From NCBI RefSeq assembly GCF_000478825.2, contig NZ_CP007542.1, positions 434,001-498,000 of the forward strand: DNA of 64,000 bases, read 5' to 3'. Positions 51,980-61,860 of this stretch are shown here, piece after piece (the first letter of the stretch is position 1; every line of letters begins with the position of its first letter). This DNA is from Synechocystis sp. PCC 6714. Lineage in GTDB: Bacteria > Cyanobacteriota > Cyanobacteriia > Cyanobacteriales > Microcystaceae. A model generated the notes under the pieces. It was not told the DNA's origin and made no database searches. It saw only the letters and a program-made list of their open reading frames with translations. A program made the translations under genes and the position numbers.

Positions 51980-53281
51980 ATGGCCGCCCAGATAGCCCTC
52001 ATTGCCCACGACAACAAAAAAGACGCCCTCGTCAACTTTGTCCAACAGCACAAGTCCCTTTTCTGCCGCTACGACCTCATTGCCACCGGGCAAACGGGGG
52101 AATTGGTCAGGAAAAAAACTGGGTTAGATGTGGAAAGTGTTGCCCCAGGCCCTTTGGGAGGAGATGCCCAAATCGCCACCAAAATTATCGATGGGACCAT
52201 TGCCGCCGTCATTTTTCTGATTGATTCCCTCTATGCCCAACCCTACGAGCCGGACATCCGGGCCCTATTGCGGCTGTGTGAAGTGTACAACGTTCCCCTC
52301 GCGATCAATCTCGCCACCGCCAAAGCAGTGATCAAGCTATTGGGCAAAAAAAAGACAGGGCACCTAATTTTTAATCCCGTAGCAGGGCAGGGCAATGTGG
52401 AACGGGAGCTAGATTTAATTAAAGAGCATTTACAGTCGGAAATTAATCTCAAAATTACTTTCACCAGTGCCGATGTTAACGTCACCGACCAAACCAAGGA
52501 AATTGTTGAGAGCATTAAACATATCAACGAACATTCCAATGGGGAAGGAGACAGTTTTATCATTGCTTCAGGCGGGGATGGCACCGTATCCGGCGTAGCG
52601 GCCGCCCTGATCAACACTGGCATTCCTTTAGGCATTATTCCTCGGGGCACCGCCAACGCATTTTCCGTGGCCCTGGGCATTCCCACCCAAATTGCCGGAG
52701 CTTGCCAAACCATCAACCGGGGCATTACCAAAGTGGTGGATACAGCCCTGTGTAATGACATTCCTATGCTTCTTTTGGCGGGGGTCGGCTTTGAAGCAGA
52801 AATGGTAGAAAAGGCAGACCGGGAACTGAAAAATAATCTGGGGGTAATGGCCTACATTTTTGCGGGCATTCAACAGGCCAGGGAACAGGAATTGTTTGAA
52901 GCTGAGATCGAAATTGACTCCGAAACCACCACCATGGAGGCCAGCGCCATTACGATCGCCAATGCGGCCCCTCCCACTTCGGTCTTTGCCCAAGGGGGAG
53001 GACAGGTGTCTTTTACCGATGGGTTGCTCGACATCACTGTGGCCAGTAGCCAAACCGCGTTGCAGGGCCTACGGGTGGTAACTAATCTCTTCACCTCCGC
53101 CCTGTCGAAAAATCCCAGTGATAATGAAAACGTAGTGCATCTCAACGGAGAAAGCATTAAGGTTACAACTAACCCCCCTCAAAAAATCGTTGTGGATGGA
53201 GAAATCATCGGTACTACGCCAGTGGAAGTTAAATGTCTCCCCAAAAGCCTGAACATTTTTGCCCCGGTGGAAAATAGTTGA
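51980..53281 (+). CDS. mgsA: Methylglyoxal synthase fused to a lipid-kinase domain
   Basis: The 433-residue protein has an N-terminal MGS domain (about residues 1-120, IALIAHDNKKDALVNFV, ATGQTGELV, GPLGGDAQIA), which converts dihydroxyacetone phosphate to methylglyoxal. A diacylglycerol/sphingosine-kinase-like domain follows at about 130-425 (FNPVAGQGNVERELDLI, then IASGGDGTVSGVAAAL and PRGTANAFSVALG). I start at the ATG of MAAQIALIAH; a TTG four codons earlier is possible. The fusion is known in cyanobacteria (Sll0036 as I recall). The link between the two activities is not established. Confidence 0.88.
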   Translation: MAAQIALIAHDNKKDALVNFVQQHKSLFCRYDLIATGQTGELVRKKTGLDVESVAPGPLGGDAQIATKIIDGTIAAVIFLIDSLYAQPYEPDIRALLRLCEVYNVPLAINLATAKAVIKLLGKKKTGHLIFNPVAGQGNVERELDLIKEHLQSEINLKITFTSADVNVTDQTKEIVESIKHINEHSNGEGDSFIIASGGDGTVSGVAAALINTGIPLGIIPRGTANAFSVALGIPTQIAGACQTINRGITKVVDTALCNDIPMLLLAGVGFEAEMVEKADRELKNNLGVMAYIFAGIQQAREQELFEAEIEIDSETTTMEASAITIANAAPPTSVFAQGGGQVSFTDGLLDITVASSQTALQGLRVVTNLFTSALSKNPSDNENVVHLNGESIKVTTNPPQKIVVDGEIIGTTPVEVKCLPKSLNIFAPVENS

Positions 53282-53518
53282 ACTTTGGGCCCACAATGCT
53301 CTCCCTGGGCATAGTCCAGCACCAAGTAACCCTGGCATAATGAGCCATGGCTGGGGTCAAGATCCGCCCGATCGCCTTACTGCAACCGCCCTAACGGTTG
53401 CCTGAGTCCAAGCCTGGATGATTGCCGTTGTGATTTACCGCCAGTCATCCCCTAAACCCCCATAGGTTTGGTACGCCTAGCTCAGCTCTTTTGTTATTTA
53501 TTCAGTCAATCAATTCTA

Positions 53519-54550
53519 ATGACCTTAACCAGTGCATCTGCCCCCATTTCCCTTTTGCCTGAGCTGGACTTCCCTCCCCTTCCCTACCAAAGACCCCTAC
53601 TGATGATTGGCCACGGCACCAGGGACGAAGACGGTCGCCAAACCTTTCTAGATTTCGTGGCCGAGTACCAAGCATTGGATCATTCCCGCCCGGTGATTCC
53701 CTGCTTTTTGGAGTTGACTGAACCCAACATTCAAGCCGGGGTAGAGCAATGTGTTGCCCAGGGCTTTGCAGAAATTTCCGCTCTGCCCATTTTGCTCTTT
53801 GCGGCCCGCCACAACAAATTTGATGTGACTAACGAGCTGGACCGTAGCCGGCAGACCCATCCCCAGATTAGTTTTTCCTACGGCCGCCATTTTGGCATTA
53901 CGCCGGCAATCCTTGATTTATGGAAAGCTCGATTAAGTCAGTTAGACAGTCCCGAAGCCAATCCCCGAGGCATTGCCCGGCAAGATACGGTGCTTTTATT
54001 TGTCGGCCGGGGTTCTAGTGATCCCGATGCTAACGGTGATGTGTACAAAATGGCTCGGATGCTGTGGGAAGGCAGTGGTTACCAAACGGTGGAAACCTGT
54101 TTTATTGGCATCAGTCACCCCCGTTTAGAGGAAGGATTTCGCCGAGCTAGGCTATACCAACCGAAGCGAATTATTGTTTTGCCTTACTTTTTGTTTATGG
54201 GGGCATTGGTGAAGAAAATTTTCAGGATTACGGAGGAGCAACGGGCCGCCTTTCCTGAGATTGAAATTCAGTCCTTGCCAGAAATGGGTATTCAGCCGGA
54301 ACTTTTGGCCCTAGTGCGGGAAAGGGAAATTGAAACTCAGTTGGGCCAGGTAGCAATGAATTGTGAGGCTTGTAAATTCCGCCTAGCTTTTAAAAATCAA
54401 GGTCATGGCCATAGCCACGATCACCATGATCACAGTCATGGGCATCATCACCATGGACACAATCACGACCATGGTCATAGCCATGGGGAATGGGTAGATA
54501 CGTATATCGAACCGATCGCCTACCACGAAAAAATTTGGCAGGCCCCTTAA
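53519..54550 (+). CDS. cbiX: CbiX/SirB-type sirohydrochlorin chelatase, His-rich tail
   Basis: The chelatase family inserts iron or cobalt into sirohydrochlorin for siroheme or cobalamin synthesis. Two half-domains are visible: [20 protein letters not shown] at the N-terminus and [20 protein letters not shown] in the middle. [10 protein letters not shown] motif at about residue 280 matches the MXCXXC iron-sulfur site of plant and cyanobacterial members. A histidine-rich segment of about 35 residues ([19 protein letters not shown]) follows and may store metal. Start is the ATG of MTLTSASAP. Length 343 residues. Confidence 0.9.
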   Translation: MTLTSASAPISLLPELDFPPLPYQRPLLMIGHGTRDEDGRQTFLDFVAEYQALDHSRPVIPCFLELTEPNIQAGVEQCVAQGFAEISALPILLFAARHNKFDVTNELDRSRQTHPQISFSYGRHFGITPAILDLWKARLSQLDSPEANPRGIARQDTVLLFVGRGSSDPDANGDVYKMARMLWEGSGYQTVETCFIGISHPRLEEGFRRARLYQPKRIIVLPYFLFMGALVKKIFRITEEQRAAFPEIEIQSLPEMGIQPELLALVREREIETQLGQVAMNCEACKFRLAFKNQGHGHSHDHHDHSHGHHHHGHNHDHGHSHGEWVDTYIEPIAYHEKIWQAP

Positions 54551-54582
54551 CCCGAATTGCAGTTGGTCAAAATTACATCCTA

Positions 54583-54673
54583 TAGTCATTTCAAATAATT
54601 TCGAGACTGCTTAAGTCTTTATTGATAAGCTTTTCGATGAATTTGACTGCCTCAGTCTTACTAGAAACGACTA
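54583..54673. mobile_element. 91-bp MITE, copy D (diverged)
   Basis: The element is flanked by TA (54581-54582 and 54674-54675), begins TAGTCATTTC and ends AACGACTA. It is exactly 91 bp like the others and aligns without gaps, but with many substitutions; the internal hairpin is degraded. It lies 32 bases after the cbiX stop and appears to be the oldest insertion of the four. Confidence 0.8.
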
Positions 54674-54682
54674 TAAATATCC

Positions 54683-54708
54683 CCCGGTGTAAAAGCCGGG
54701 AATTTTTT
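54683..54708 (+). terminator. Terminator downstream of cbiX
   Basis: CCCGG (54683-54687) pairs with CCGGG (54696-54700), followed by AA and six T. It lies just beyond MITE copy D, so the MITE entered between cbiX and its terminator or brought extra sequence there. Confidence 0.65.
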
Positions 54709-54765
54709 GTTTTACAGCAATCCTTGACTCTATTTCAATGTTTATGGCTCAATGCCAAAGAAAGC

Positions 54766-54800
54766 AAAAAAAGACCCCGTTCCGAAGAATCAGGGCCTTT
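54766..54800 (-). terminator. Terminator of ftsH
   Basis: Read leftwards, AGGCCC and GGGTCT arms close an inner stem of GATTC/GGAAC type, followed by seven T. It lies 28 bases after the ftsH stop. Confidence 0.7.
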
Positions 54801-54828
54801 GCTAACTGAACTAATTATTTAGCTAATT

Positions 54829-56712
54829 CTAGAGTTGGGGAATTAACTGTTCCTTAACGGGAACTTCAGCATATTCCGCTACAATCTGCCGGAACTCCTC
54901 GCCGTCAATGGTTTCTTTTTCAATTAAAAGATCAACCAGGCGATCGATTACTTCCCGCTGTTCTTGGACAATTTTGCGGGCCATTTGGTGTCCTTGTTCC
55001 GCCAAAGAACGTACTTGGGCATCAATGCGGGTAGCTACCTCTTCAGAGTATTCCGAACGATTCATTAAACCACCACCGAGGAATACTTCCCCACCGGAAC
55101 TTTCCAGGGAGATAGGGCCAAGGTTGCTCATGCCGAAACGGGTCACCATCTGGCGGGCCATTTCCGTCACCTGTTGGAGGTCACCGCCAGCCCCGGTGGT
55201 TACTTCGTCGTCCCCAAAGACTTCTTCTTCTGCGGCCCGACCCCCCATGGCTCCAGCAATGCGGGCCATCAGTTGGGCTTTGGTAGTTAAACCCTGTTCT
55301 TCATTGGGGGTGAACCAAGTTAAACCTTGGGCTTGGCCCCGGGGAATCAGAGTTACTTTTTGCACCGGATCATGGTCTTTGAGCAGAGTACCGACAATGG
55401 CGTGGCCCACTTCGTGGTAGGCAATCAAACGCTTGCTCTTATTGTCCACCAGGGGCGTACCTTCCATACCAGCCACGACCCGATCTACAGCGTCATCAAT
55501 TTCCAACAGGGTAATGGCAGATTTACGACGGCGGGCAGTGAGAATAGCCGCTTCGTTGAGCAAGTTGGCCAAATCAGCGCCACTAAAACCGGGGGTACGA
55601 CGGGCAATGGAATCGATGGAAACTTCCGGAGCTAGCTTTTTATTGCGGGCATGGACTTCCAAAATTTCTTTACGGCCGCCGTAATCGGGAGCATCCACCA
55701 TCACCTGGCGATCGAACCGACCGGGACGCATGAGGGCAGAATCCAACACATCGGGACGGTTGGTAGCGGCAATGATGATAATGCCGGTATTGCCTTCAAA
55801 GCCGTCCATTTCCGTTAGTAACTGGTTGAGGGTTTGTTCCCGCTCATCGTTACCCCCACCAATGCCGGCCCCCCGTTGACGACCTACAGCGTCAATTTCG
55901 TCAATGAAGATTAAACAGGGGGCGTTTTCTTTGGCTTTTTTGAACAAATCCCTGACGCGGGAGGCACCGACGCCGACAAACATTTCCACAAATTCAGAAC
56001 CGGAAATGCTGAAGAAAGGAACTCCGGCTTCTCCTGCGATCGCCTTAGCGAGGAGAGTTTTCCCGGTACCCGGAGGGCCCACCAGTAGGACACCCTTGGG
56101 AATTTTTGCCCCCACTGCGGTGAACCGTTCCGGCTGTTTGAGGAAAGTTACCACTTCTTGCAATTCTTCTTTGGCTTCGTCAATGCCGGCCACATCGTCG
56201 AACATCACGCCGGTTTTGGCATCCATCTGGAACCGGGCTTTGGACTTACCAAAGTTCATTGCCTGACCAGGACCACCGGGCATATTGCTGGAACGACGGA
56301 AAAGGAAAAAGAGGGAAGCAATTAGTAAAACAGGAAACACCAAATTGCCCACAAAGCCCCAAACCATGCCATTGTTGCGGACAGGATGGGAATCAAGGCG
56401 GATGTTGGAGTCCCGTAGACGGGCAATCAATTCCGGGGCATTGCTGGGGAGATCAACCCGGGAACGGAGGGTACGGTCCACTTCGGGGTCACTAACTTGG
56501 ACGATCGCCGTGCGGCCATTTTCATACAAATCCACACTGGTGATGCGGCCAGCGTCCACATATTCGAGGAAGCGACCATAGGTCATGCGGGTGTTGGCGG
56601 TGTTGGAGCCGAGGTTGGTATCTGCTCCCCCAAAGCTCCCCTGCCAAAAGAAAAAGCCTACTACCAACAGGGGTAGGGACCAAAGTAGCGCAGTTCTCCA
56701 GGAAAATTTCAT
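54829..56712 (-). CDS. ftsH: ATP-dependent zinc metalloprotease FtsH (FtsH2-like)
   Basis: The 627-residue membrane protease has two N-terminal membrane helices (about residues 8-24 and 115-135), an AAA+ domain with Walker [11 protein letters not shown] (about 208), the second region of homology ([20 protein letters not shown]) and a zinc site HEVGH (about 427). It begins [20 protein letters not shown] and ends [10 protein letters not shown], which is how I remember Slr0228 (FtsH2). That protein degrades damaged D1 in photosystem II repair together with FtsH3. Paralogue identity is from memory; the family is certain. Confidence 0.95.
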   Translation of the reverse strand: MKFSWRTALLWSLPLLVVGFFFWQGSFGGADTNLGSNTANTRMTYGRFLEYVDAGRITSVDLYENGRTAIVQVSDPEVDRTLRSRVDLPSNAPELIARLRDSNIRLDSHPVRNNGMVWGFVGNLVFPVLLIASLFFLFRRSSNMPGGPGQAMNFGKSKARFQMDAKTGVMFDDVAGIDEAKEELQEVVTFLKQPERFTAVGAKIPKGVLLVGPPGTGKTLLAKAIAGEAGVPFFSISGSEFVEMFVGVGASRVRDLFKKAKENAPCLIFIDEIDAVGRQRGAGIGGGNDEREQTLNQLLTEMDGFEGNTGIIIIAATNRPDVLDSALMRPGRFDRQVMVDAPDYGGRKEILEVHARNKKLAPEVSIDSIARRTPGFSGADLANLLNEAAILTARRRKSAITLLEIDDAVDRVVAGMEGTPLVDNKSKRLIAYHEVGHAIVGTLLKDHDPVQKVTLIPRGQAQGLTWFTPNEEQGLTTKAQLMARIAGAMGGRAAEEEVFGDDEVTTGAGGDLQQVTEMARQMVTRFGMSNLGPISLESSGGEVFLGGGLMNRSEYSEEVATRIDAQVRSLAEQGHQMARKIVQEQREVIDRLVDLLIEKETIDGEEFRQIVAEYAEVPVKEQLIPQL

Positions 56713-56965
56713 ATGTTAGCTCACCTTAAAAGTTAAGACGGTCGTAGGATTTAGTGTAATCGTTTAATTATGGAACGGAGGCTGGCTCCCCGACCCGGTG
56801 GAATTGGTCAATTTCGTTGACAATGGACTTTTGTAACAAAATCTTAACTAAATGTAACGTAATTCTCATAATTACGACAACCCCCTAGCCCTGGGCAGAT
56901 CACCGTAGGGTCTGCCGAGTGGGAAATTTGCTAGCTTGGGGAGTAATCATCGGGGCCAAGTCACC

Positions 56966-57541
56966 ATGGGTCAGACCGTCACAGACAAGAATCTAACTCT
57001 AGAAGAATTTTTTCGCCTTCCAGAAGGGGAAATTAATTACGAATTACAGGACGGCAAGGCGATCGCCAAAATGTCACCAAAACGCATCCACTCCAGTCTC
57101 CAAAGAACGTTACTCTTTCTCCTGTCTGATTGGGGAAATAGGCAAGATTGTCCTTTGCCTGGCGAAGCCTATCCTGAATGGGGCATTTGTCTAGAAAAGG
57201 ATGGGCAAGATTGGGCCCCGGTGCCCGATGTTACCTATATTTCTGACCAAAAATTAGCTCCTTTTGCCTTGGAAAATGACTTTTGCCCTGTGGCCCCGGA
57301 ATTGGTGGTGGAAATTATTTCCCCCGGTCAATCCTTTGACGTCATGACCCAAAAGGCTTTGGATTATCTGGCCGCTGGAGTGGAAAGAGTCTGGATTATT
57401 GGCGATCGCTACCGCAGTTTGACTATTTTTGCCCCCGATCGCCCACCTATGACTTATCAAGGTGATCAGCTAGTGGAAGATGCTCTCTTCCCCCAGTTGA
57501 CTTTTACGGTCAATGAATTGTTTACCAAAGCCAAAGTTTAA
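56966..57541 (+). CDS. Uma2-family (DUF820) PD-(D/E)XK-like protein
   Basis: The 191-residue protein shows the Uma2 pattern very common in cyanobacteria: LTLEEFFRLPEGEINYELQD, GEAYPEWGI, PVPDVTYIS, APELVVEIISPGQSFD and the AGVERVWIID-like segment (GVERVWIIGDR). These proteins have a restriction-endonuclease-like fold, but most have no proven activity. I start at the ATG of MGQTVTDKN; an earlier TTG at 56936 is in frame. It converges with the next gene, with overlapping stops. Confidence 0.88.
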   Translation: MGQTVTDKNLTLEEFFRLPEGEINYELQDGKAIAKMSPKRIHSSLQRTLLFLLSDWGNRQDCPLPGEAYPEWGICLEKDGQDWAPVPDVTYISDQKLAPFALENDFCPVAPELVVEIISPGQSFDVMTQKALDYLAAGVERVWIIGDRYRSLTIFAPDRPPMTYQGDQLVEDALFPQLTFTVNELFTKAKV

Positions 57542-59100
57542 TATTCATTAGTCGGCCGGTTAGACCAACCCGTGAACGCACCTAAAGTTGGGGCCGTTGC
57601 CTGGGGCTGAATGCCCGCAACCATGTCATCCCAAGTCCCCGTCTGGGTAATTACAGTGTTGGAGGTATTAGAACCACATCCCCCGGAATTACTGACCTGT
57701 CTAACCATTACCGTTCCCCGCACACCACCATTGCCACCACTCCCCGACACACCATACTCATAATTTGGGCCGAGGATAAAAGCATCCATAAAGGAACCAC
57801 CCGCTAAACAAATTTTAGGCAAGTTACTTAGATTCGCTGGCAGTGGAGCACGACCATAAATGTTGAAATCTGTTATGACATAGTTACTGCACGGGGTTTT
57901 AGCACCTGTTGCTTCGTAGGGAATAGGACATTCGTGGACAATCTTGCCATTACCCCCCAGGTCAAGGTTGCCGGTCAGATGGAAAATAACCATAAAACGC
58001 TGACCACGATTGGGATTAGTTACTCCTCCTATAGTAGGACGGGTATCCAAGGTTTCCACCCGCATTTCTTTACCTCCACCAAGACTAATAGATGTAACAC
58101 AGTAGACATAGGCCGGCAGAGTATTGCCATTGTTTAGAGTTATATTCGTTCTAGTGTCGGTATAAACATTGCTGGCATCCCGCCTTGGTATGGTCAGATT
58201 AGCGTTAACACTGCCCAAATTATTGCAACTACTCGGTGCTGGGGGTAGAGCTGGCATGTCGGCATTAGTATATTTGGCAGTATAAGTACTGCCTGTGGGA
58301 AAACTTACCCCAGCTAAGTTACCGCTACAGTCATTTACCAGCACGTCACCAGCAATGGTGTTATTGCCCGCCACATTACCACCACTGGTATGGGTCACCC
58401 ATAAACCGGGAATGCCAAATGCTTCAGGGGGCCCCGGTCTAACGGGAATTTTGACCTCAACCCGGGAAACAGCCTCATTTGGTTGCCCCGGATTAATGGA
58501 CCCTTCCACGGTTAATACCCCCACTCCTCCGTTGGGAAGAGGAACATTGCCGGGGGGTAAAATCGCGCCATTGGCATCGGTATATCTGTAACCCACTAAA
58601 CGGAATTGCCCTTGGGGCAGAGTTTGCCAATCAGAAGAGTTGGAAATGGCCCGGACATCGGTCAACAGGGCATCATCGATTAGTTTGCAGGCTATGTCGC
58701 TACCTGACCAGTTGCGAATTTGGGTTTCCGTTAAATTCTGCCAGTTAGGTACTACAGTGCCGGTTCCCGTGCTGACATCACTGCAGGTTTGCCCCGCTGT
58801 GCGTAGGGGAAGATCTCGACAAGCGGGCAAGGTGGCCAAAAAACGCCTTTGGGGCTCGTTTAATAGGTTTGTGATCCTAGCTACACCAGCTTCAGCCGCA
58901 TTCTGAGCCTGGCTAGTGGCAGCTTTATTAGTGGAGTCATTTTGCTGAAACATTGACCTTTGCAGGATGACAATGCCAATGACCGTTAACACAAGTCCTA
59001 CCATGATCACCATGGGCATCACAAAACCATCATTCCCCAGGGAGCGCCGTTGGCGGTTTTGAGAAATAATTATTAAGTGGAAAAATTTGTAAGGATTCAT
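57538..59100 (-). CDS. Large pilin-like (PilX-type) surface protein
   Basis: The 520-residue protein has a short cytoplasmic N-terminus, then a prepilin-like membrane helix (GFVMPMVIMVGLVLTVIGIV, about residues 27-46) and an amphipathic continuation ending AAEAGVARITNLL. A large beta-rich domain with many Asn, Gly and Thr follows. The plan is that of PilX-type minor pilins or similar secreted pseudopilins. The G-F cleavage site precedes VMP and lacks the usual Glu at +5, which is common in PilX proteins. Start is the ATG of MNPYKFFHL. Confidence 0.7.
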   Translation of the reverse strand: MNPYKFFHLIIISQNRQRRSLGNDGFVMPMVIMVGLVLTVIGIVILQRSMFQQNDSTNKAATSQAQNAAEAGVARITNLLNEPQRRFLATLPACRDLPLRTAGQTCSDVSTGTGTVVPNWQNLTETQIRNWSGSDIACKLIDDALLTDVRAISNSSDWQTLPQGQFRLVGYRYTDANGAILPPGNVPLPNGGVGVLTVEGSINPGQPNEAVSRVEVKIPVRPGPPEAFGIPGLWVTHTSGGNVAGNNTIAGDVLVNDCSGNLAGVSFPTGSTYTAKYTNADMPALPPAPSSCNNLGSVNANLTIPRRDASNVYTDTRTNITLNNGNTLPAYVYCVTSISLGGGKEMRVETLDTRPTIGGVTNPNRGQRFMVIFHLTGNLDLGGNGKIVHECPIPYEATGAKTPCSNYVITDFNIYGRAPLPANLSNLPKICLAGGSFMDAFILGPNYEYGVSGSGGNGGVRGTVMVRQVSNSGGCGSNTSNTVITQTGTWDDMVAGIQPQATAPTLGAFTGWSNRPTNEY

Positions 59101-59527
59101 AGCGGTTGCCCAACCCAACTCAGGGAGAGAATTTAGCCTATTAGTCCATACAAAGTCACAACCACGGCCAATAGGCTATCTCCTATTATCATCCAAACTG
59201 AAGCGATGGCAAGCTAATTTTTATGACGGCGATCGCCAAAAAGTAGGCTAATTCAGCAAATACCGTAAGTAGTCACAACAACCAAATTAAACTTCAGTAA
59301 ATATAGCTAGAAAAGAGAAGCATTTTTTTCAAAGTACTATTTAGCTGGAACAAAAAATATCTCCATTGTGCTGTCCCCGGTCCAGGGATCAACTAATCTA
59401 CGACGGGCTGTCAAACATTGTGATAGGATTGGGGGAACAAGGAACGTCCTCGCTCGCCGTTTGTGGCTGTAGGGCAGGGCGTCAACCCAGCACATTCAAT
59501 CAGAAGTCTCTTAAAATTGCCAAGGAT
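59101..59527. other. Divergent region between the pilin-like gene and petE
   Basis: About 430 bases with one HIP1 site at 59229. The AT-rich part (59260-59360) probably holds the petE promoter, and 59370-59527 is a GC-richer leader. Copper control of petE by PetR is known in PCC 6803, but I could not identify its operator by eye. Confidence 0.45.
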
Positions 59528-59911
59528 ATGTCTAAAAAGTTCTTAACAATCATTGCCGGTCTTTTGCTGGTGGCCTCTAGCTTCTTCTTGTCCGTTAGTC
59601 CTGCCGCCGCCGCCAGTGTAACCGTGAAAATGGGTTCCGACAGTGGTGCCCTCGCTTTCGATCCCAGCACAGTGACCATCAAAGCCGGGGATGAAGTGAA
59701 ATGGGTAAATAATAAACTTTCCCCCCATAATGTTGTTTTTGCCGCTGGTGATGGTGTAGATGATGGCGCCGCTGCCAAGTTGTCCCACAAAGGTTTAGCC
59801 TTTGCCGCCGGTGAAAGCTTCACCTCCACCTTCACTGAGCCCGGTACCTACACCTACTACTGTGAACCCCACCGTGGTGCTGGCATGGTTGGTAAGGTAG
59901 TCGTTGAATAA
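59528..59911 (+). CDS. petE: Plastocyanin precursor
   Basis: The 127-residue precursor has a Tat/Sec-type lumen signal (residues 1-28, ending SPAAAA), then the mature type I copper protein starting near [11 protein letters not shown]. Copper ligands are His in SPHNVVF, and Cys, His and Met in [13 protein letters not shown]. It carries electrons from cytochrome b6f to photosystem I in the thylakoid lumen. The ATG of [11 protein letters not shown] is the true start; the frame extends upstream to 59366 without conservation. Confidence 0.97.
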   Translation: MSKKFLTIIAGLLLVASSFFLSVSPAAAASVTVKMGSDSGALAFDPSTVTIKAGDEVKWVNNKLSPHNVVFAAGDGVDDGAAAKLSHKGLAFAAGESFTSTFTEPGTYTYYCEPHRGAGMVGKVVVE

Positions 59912-59964
59912 TACATATTCTCAATTCAGCCATCCAATTAACTAAAAATTTTTATGGTTTGGCG

Positions 59965-60000
59965 ATCGCATCTCCTGATGGGGGTGCGATTTTTGTTTTT
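59965..60000 (+). terminator. petE terminator
   Basis: An 11-bp stem (ATCGCATCTCC with GGGGGTGCGAT, two G-T pairs) closes a four-base TGAT loop and is followed by TTTTGTTTTT. It lies 54 bases after the petE stop. Confidence 0.85.
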
Positions 60001-60160
60001 TCTTGCCTCAGGTGCCCGGGCACCAGGGCTCAGACTAAAACAATATGAAAGGAAAAATTGACCACAAACCAATCTAATTTTTTTGTTTTTAGGATACTTG
60101 CACGTGTGCAAAAATTGTTCATCGTCGTTTGTCTGAAATAGCCACCTTCATCCCCATTTC

Positions 60161-61510
60161 TTAACCAAATACAAGATTATCAATAATCTGTCGTAGTTGG
60201 CCATTATCTCTAAGCTCTAAGGCAATTCGATGATTTTTGGAAAAATGCTCCACTAGCACACAGGCTTCGCCCCCAAGGTGTTCAGCATGTCTCTTATCAG
60301 CTCCCCCACAAGCATGAGCAGGATAATGGATTTCAACTTGTGTTGCGTAAGGCTGCAAATTCTTCAAATCTAGACAATCATCAAATGAAACCCCAGCAAA
60401 AGTTGCATTTGTGTTTGCTGTGAGACGACTTAAGTATCGACAGGTGTTATCAAACCGATTATCATGCAGAACCGAATTCTTAGTCTCATTTAAAACAGTC
60501 TGTGGTGCAAAACTGACTACCCTATCGAACTTGAGAAGATGACCAAATAAAATAACTGCATAACCACCAGAAGAACAACCAATACCAACAATTTTTCGAT
60601 ATTTCTTCCGTCTGATTAACCTCTCTAGCCACCCTAGGGTTTCCTGCATCGTCTTGGTTTCGTTCTTAATGCCATCTAAATAGTATCGACATTGAATATC
60701 TCGAATAAATAGCTGGTCAATCTGTGTATATTGTTTAAGGAAATTATGAAAAACAAAAGTCGGAATCGAATCTTTGTCACCGAAACCAGCAAAGGATACC
60801 AGCAAAGTATCTGAATGATGATCTATATACCAGTAATTATCTGTGTCAGACCAAGGTTTTTTTTTTCGATCACTGTAGTCTAGATCATAACTGGTATTAT
60901 TGATTGCATCTTCAAACAATTTTGGAGTCAGTAAATTGGGTATATATTGTTTGAGTGAATCAGTTGATTGAAGTTTACTTTTGCCTCCATCTTCGTCAAA
61001 CATAAATGATAGCAACGTATATCTTTGCCCAGAAATAACCGGTTTCACGCCATGTAAAAGTTCAGGTTTAAAAATAATACCGCTGCCCTTCTTTAACTTA
61101 AATTCTTGGCGGAGAGTGGGAAAATAAAGTTCCCCACCTTCATAGGCTGCTGGATCAGACAAGGCAATAACAAAACTTAGTTTTCTGTGCTCCATTCTCC
61201 CCTGAATGTCAGTATGCAAATTGTAGTGACCTTTTTCTTGACCATCATAAAAACCAATTTTCCAACGTTCCCTATATTGAATCGCAATACCAAACTTTTC
61301 TTTTGCTAAACTAGCCACGTTATTGAGAACAAAAGTATCAATGGGACTACAGTCCACTGTAGAGAAAAAACAATCACGTCTGATCTTTTGATTGGGATCG
61401 ACACGGATACCAACTTTAGATTCTTTAAACTGGTATTTTTTCAGGGTTTCAAAAACATATTTAATCAAAGAATCGGGAAGTAAGTTTTCTACGACAATAT
61501 AATCACTCAT
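60161..61510 (-). CDS. 2OG-Fe(II) dioxygenase fused to an alpha/beta-hydrolase-like domain
   Basis: The 449-residue protein joins two unrelated parts. Residues about 1-180 look like a prolyl-4-hydroxylase-type oxygenase: the iron site is HTD in YNLHTDIQG (about 99-101) and H in ELLHGVKPV, and RYTLLSFMF carries the 2-oxoglutarate arginine. Residues about 235-445 resemble a serine hydrolase-like fold, with a nucleophile elbow GIGCSSGGYAVILFGHLL. The substrate may be a cell-surface or secondary-metabolite compound; nothing nearby helps. It has low GC and sits between petE and mnmG with no partner. Confidence 0.78.
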   Translation of the reverse strand: MSDYIVVENLLPDSLIKYVFETLKKYQFKESKVGIRVDPNQKIRRDCFFSTVDCSPIDTFVLNNVASLAKEKFGIAIQYRERWKIGFYDGQEKGHYNLHTDIQGRMEHRKLSFVIALSDPAAYEGGELYFPTLRQEFKLKKGSGIIFKPELLHGVKPVISGQRYTLLSFMFDEDGGKSKLQSTDSLKQYIPNLLTPKLFEDAINNTSYDLDYSDRKKKPWSDTDNYWYIDHHSDTLLVSFAGFGDKDSIPTFVFHNFLKQYTQIDQLFIRDIQCRYYLDGIKNETKTMQETLGWLERLIRRKKYRKIVGIGCSSGGYAVILFGHLLKFDRVVSFAPQTVLNETKNSVLHDNRFDNTCRYLSRLTANTNATFAGVSFDDCLDLKNLQPYATQVEIHYPAHACGGADKRHAEHLGGEACVLVEHFSKNHRIALELRDNGQLRQIIDNLVFG

Positions 61511-61605
61511 TTTTTAATCTCAACCTGAACTCATTCACAAAAGGGGGATGAAACTATAAGCTCTCTCTCTCCTGTTAATTTTAGATTAAATTACAGAGGA
61601 TTATT

Positions 61606-61860
61606 ATGAAAGAGAGAAAGTGGAAAATTGTTTGCTTTTACTTTATAAGTAACATCATCGTTTTCGCTGTCTCGTTGGTGCTGAGTAGTGTCTGTCCTAT
61701 TAAAGTGTACGTGACGTCCTCTCAAATGCGGGGCCTTATGGTTCCCAGTGAACTCCCATTAGCTAAACTGGGAGATGGACTCAATCCAATTGAGTTAGCT
61801 ATCAAAATTTTCAGTTGCCATGACCCTTCGATCGCCGGTAGAATTCCAAGACCAATTTGA
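61606..61860 (+). CDS. Doubtful small membrane protein overlapping mnmG
   Basis: An 84-codon frame with AGAGGA seven bases upstream of its ATG encodes one membrane helix ([19 protein letters not shown]), then a tail that overlaps the mnmG start by 41 bases. The overlapped part is read in a different frame from mnmG. I cannot recognise it, and it may be non-coding leader. Confidence 0.3.
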   Translation: MKERKWKIVCFYFISNIIVFAVSLVLSSVCPIKVYVTSSQMRGLMVPSELPLAKLGDGLNPIELAIKIFSCHDPSIAGRIPRPI

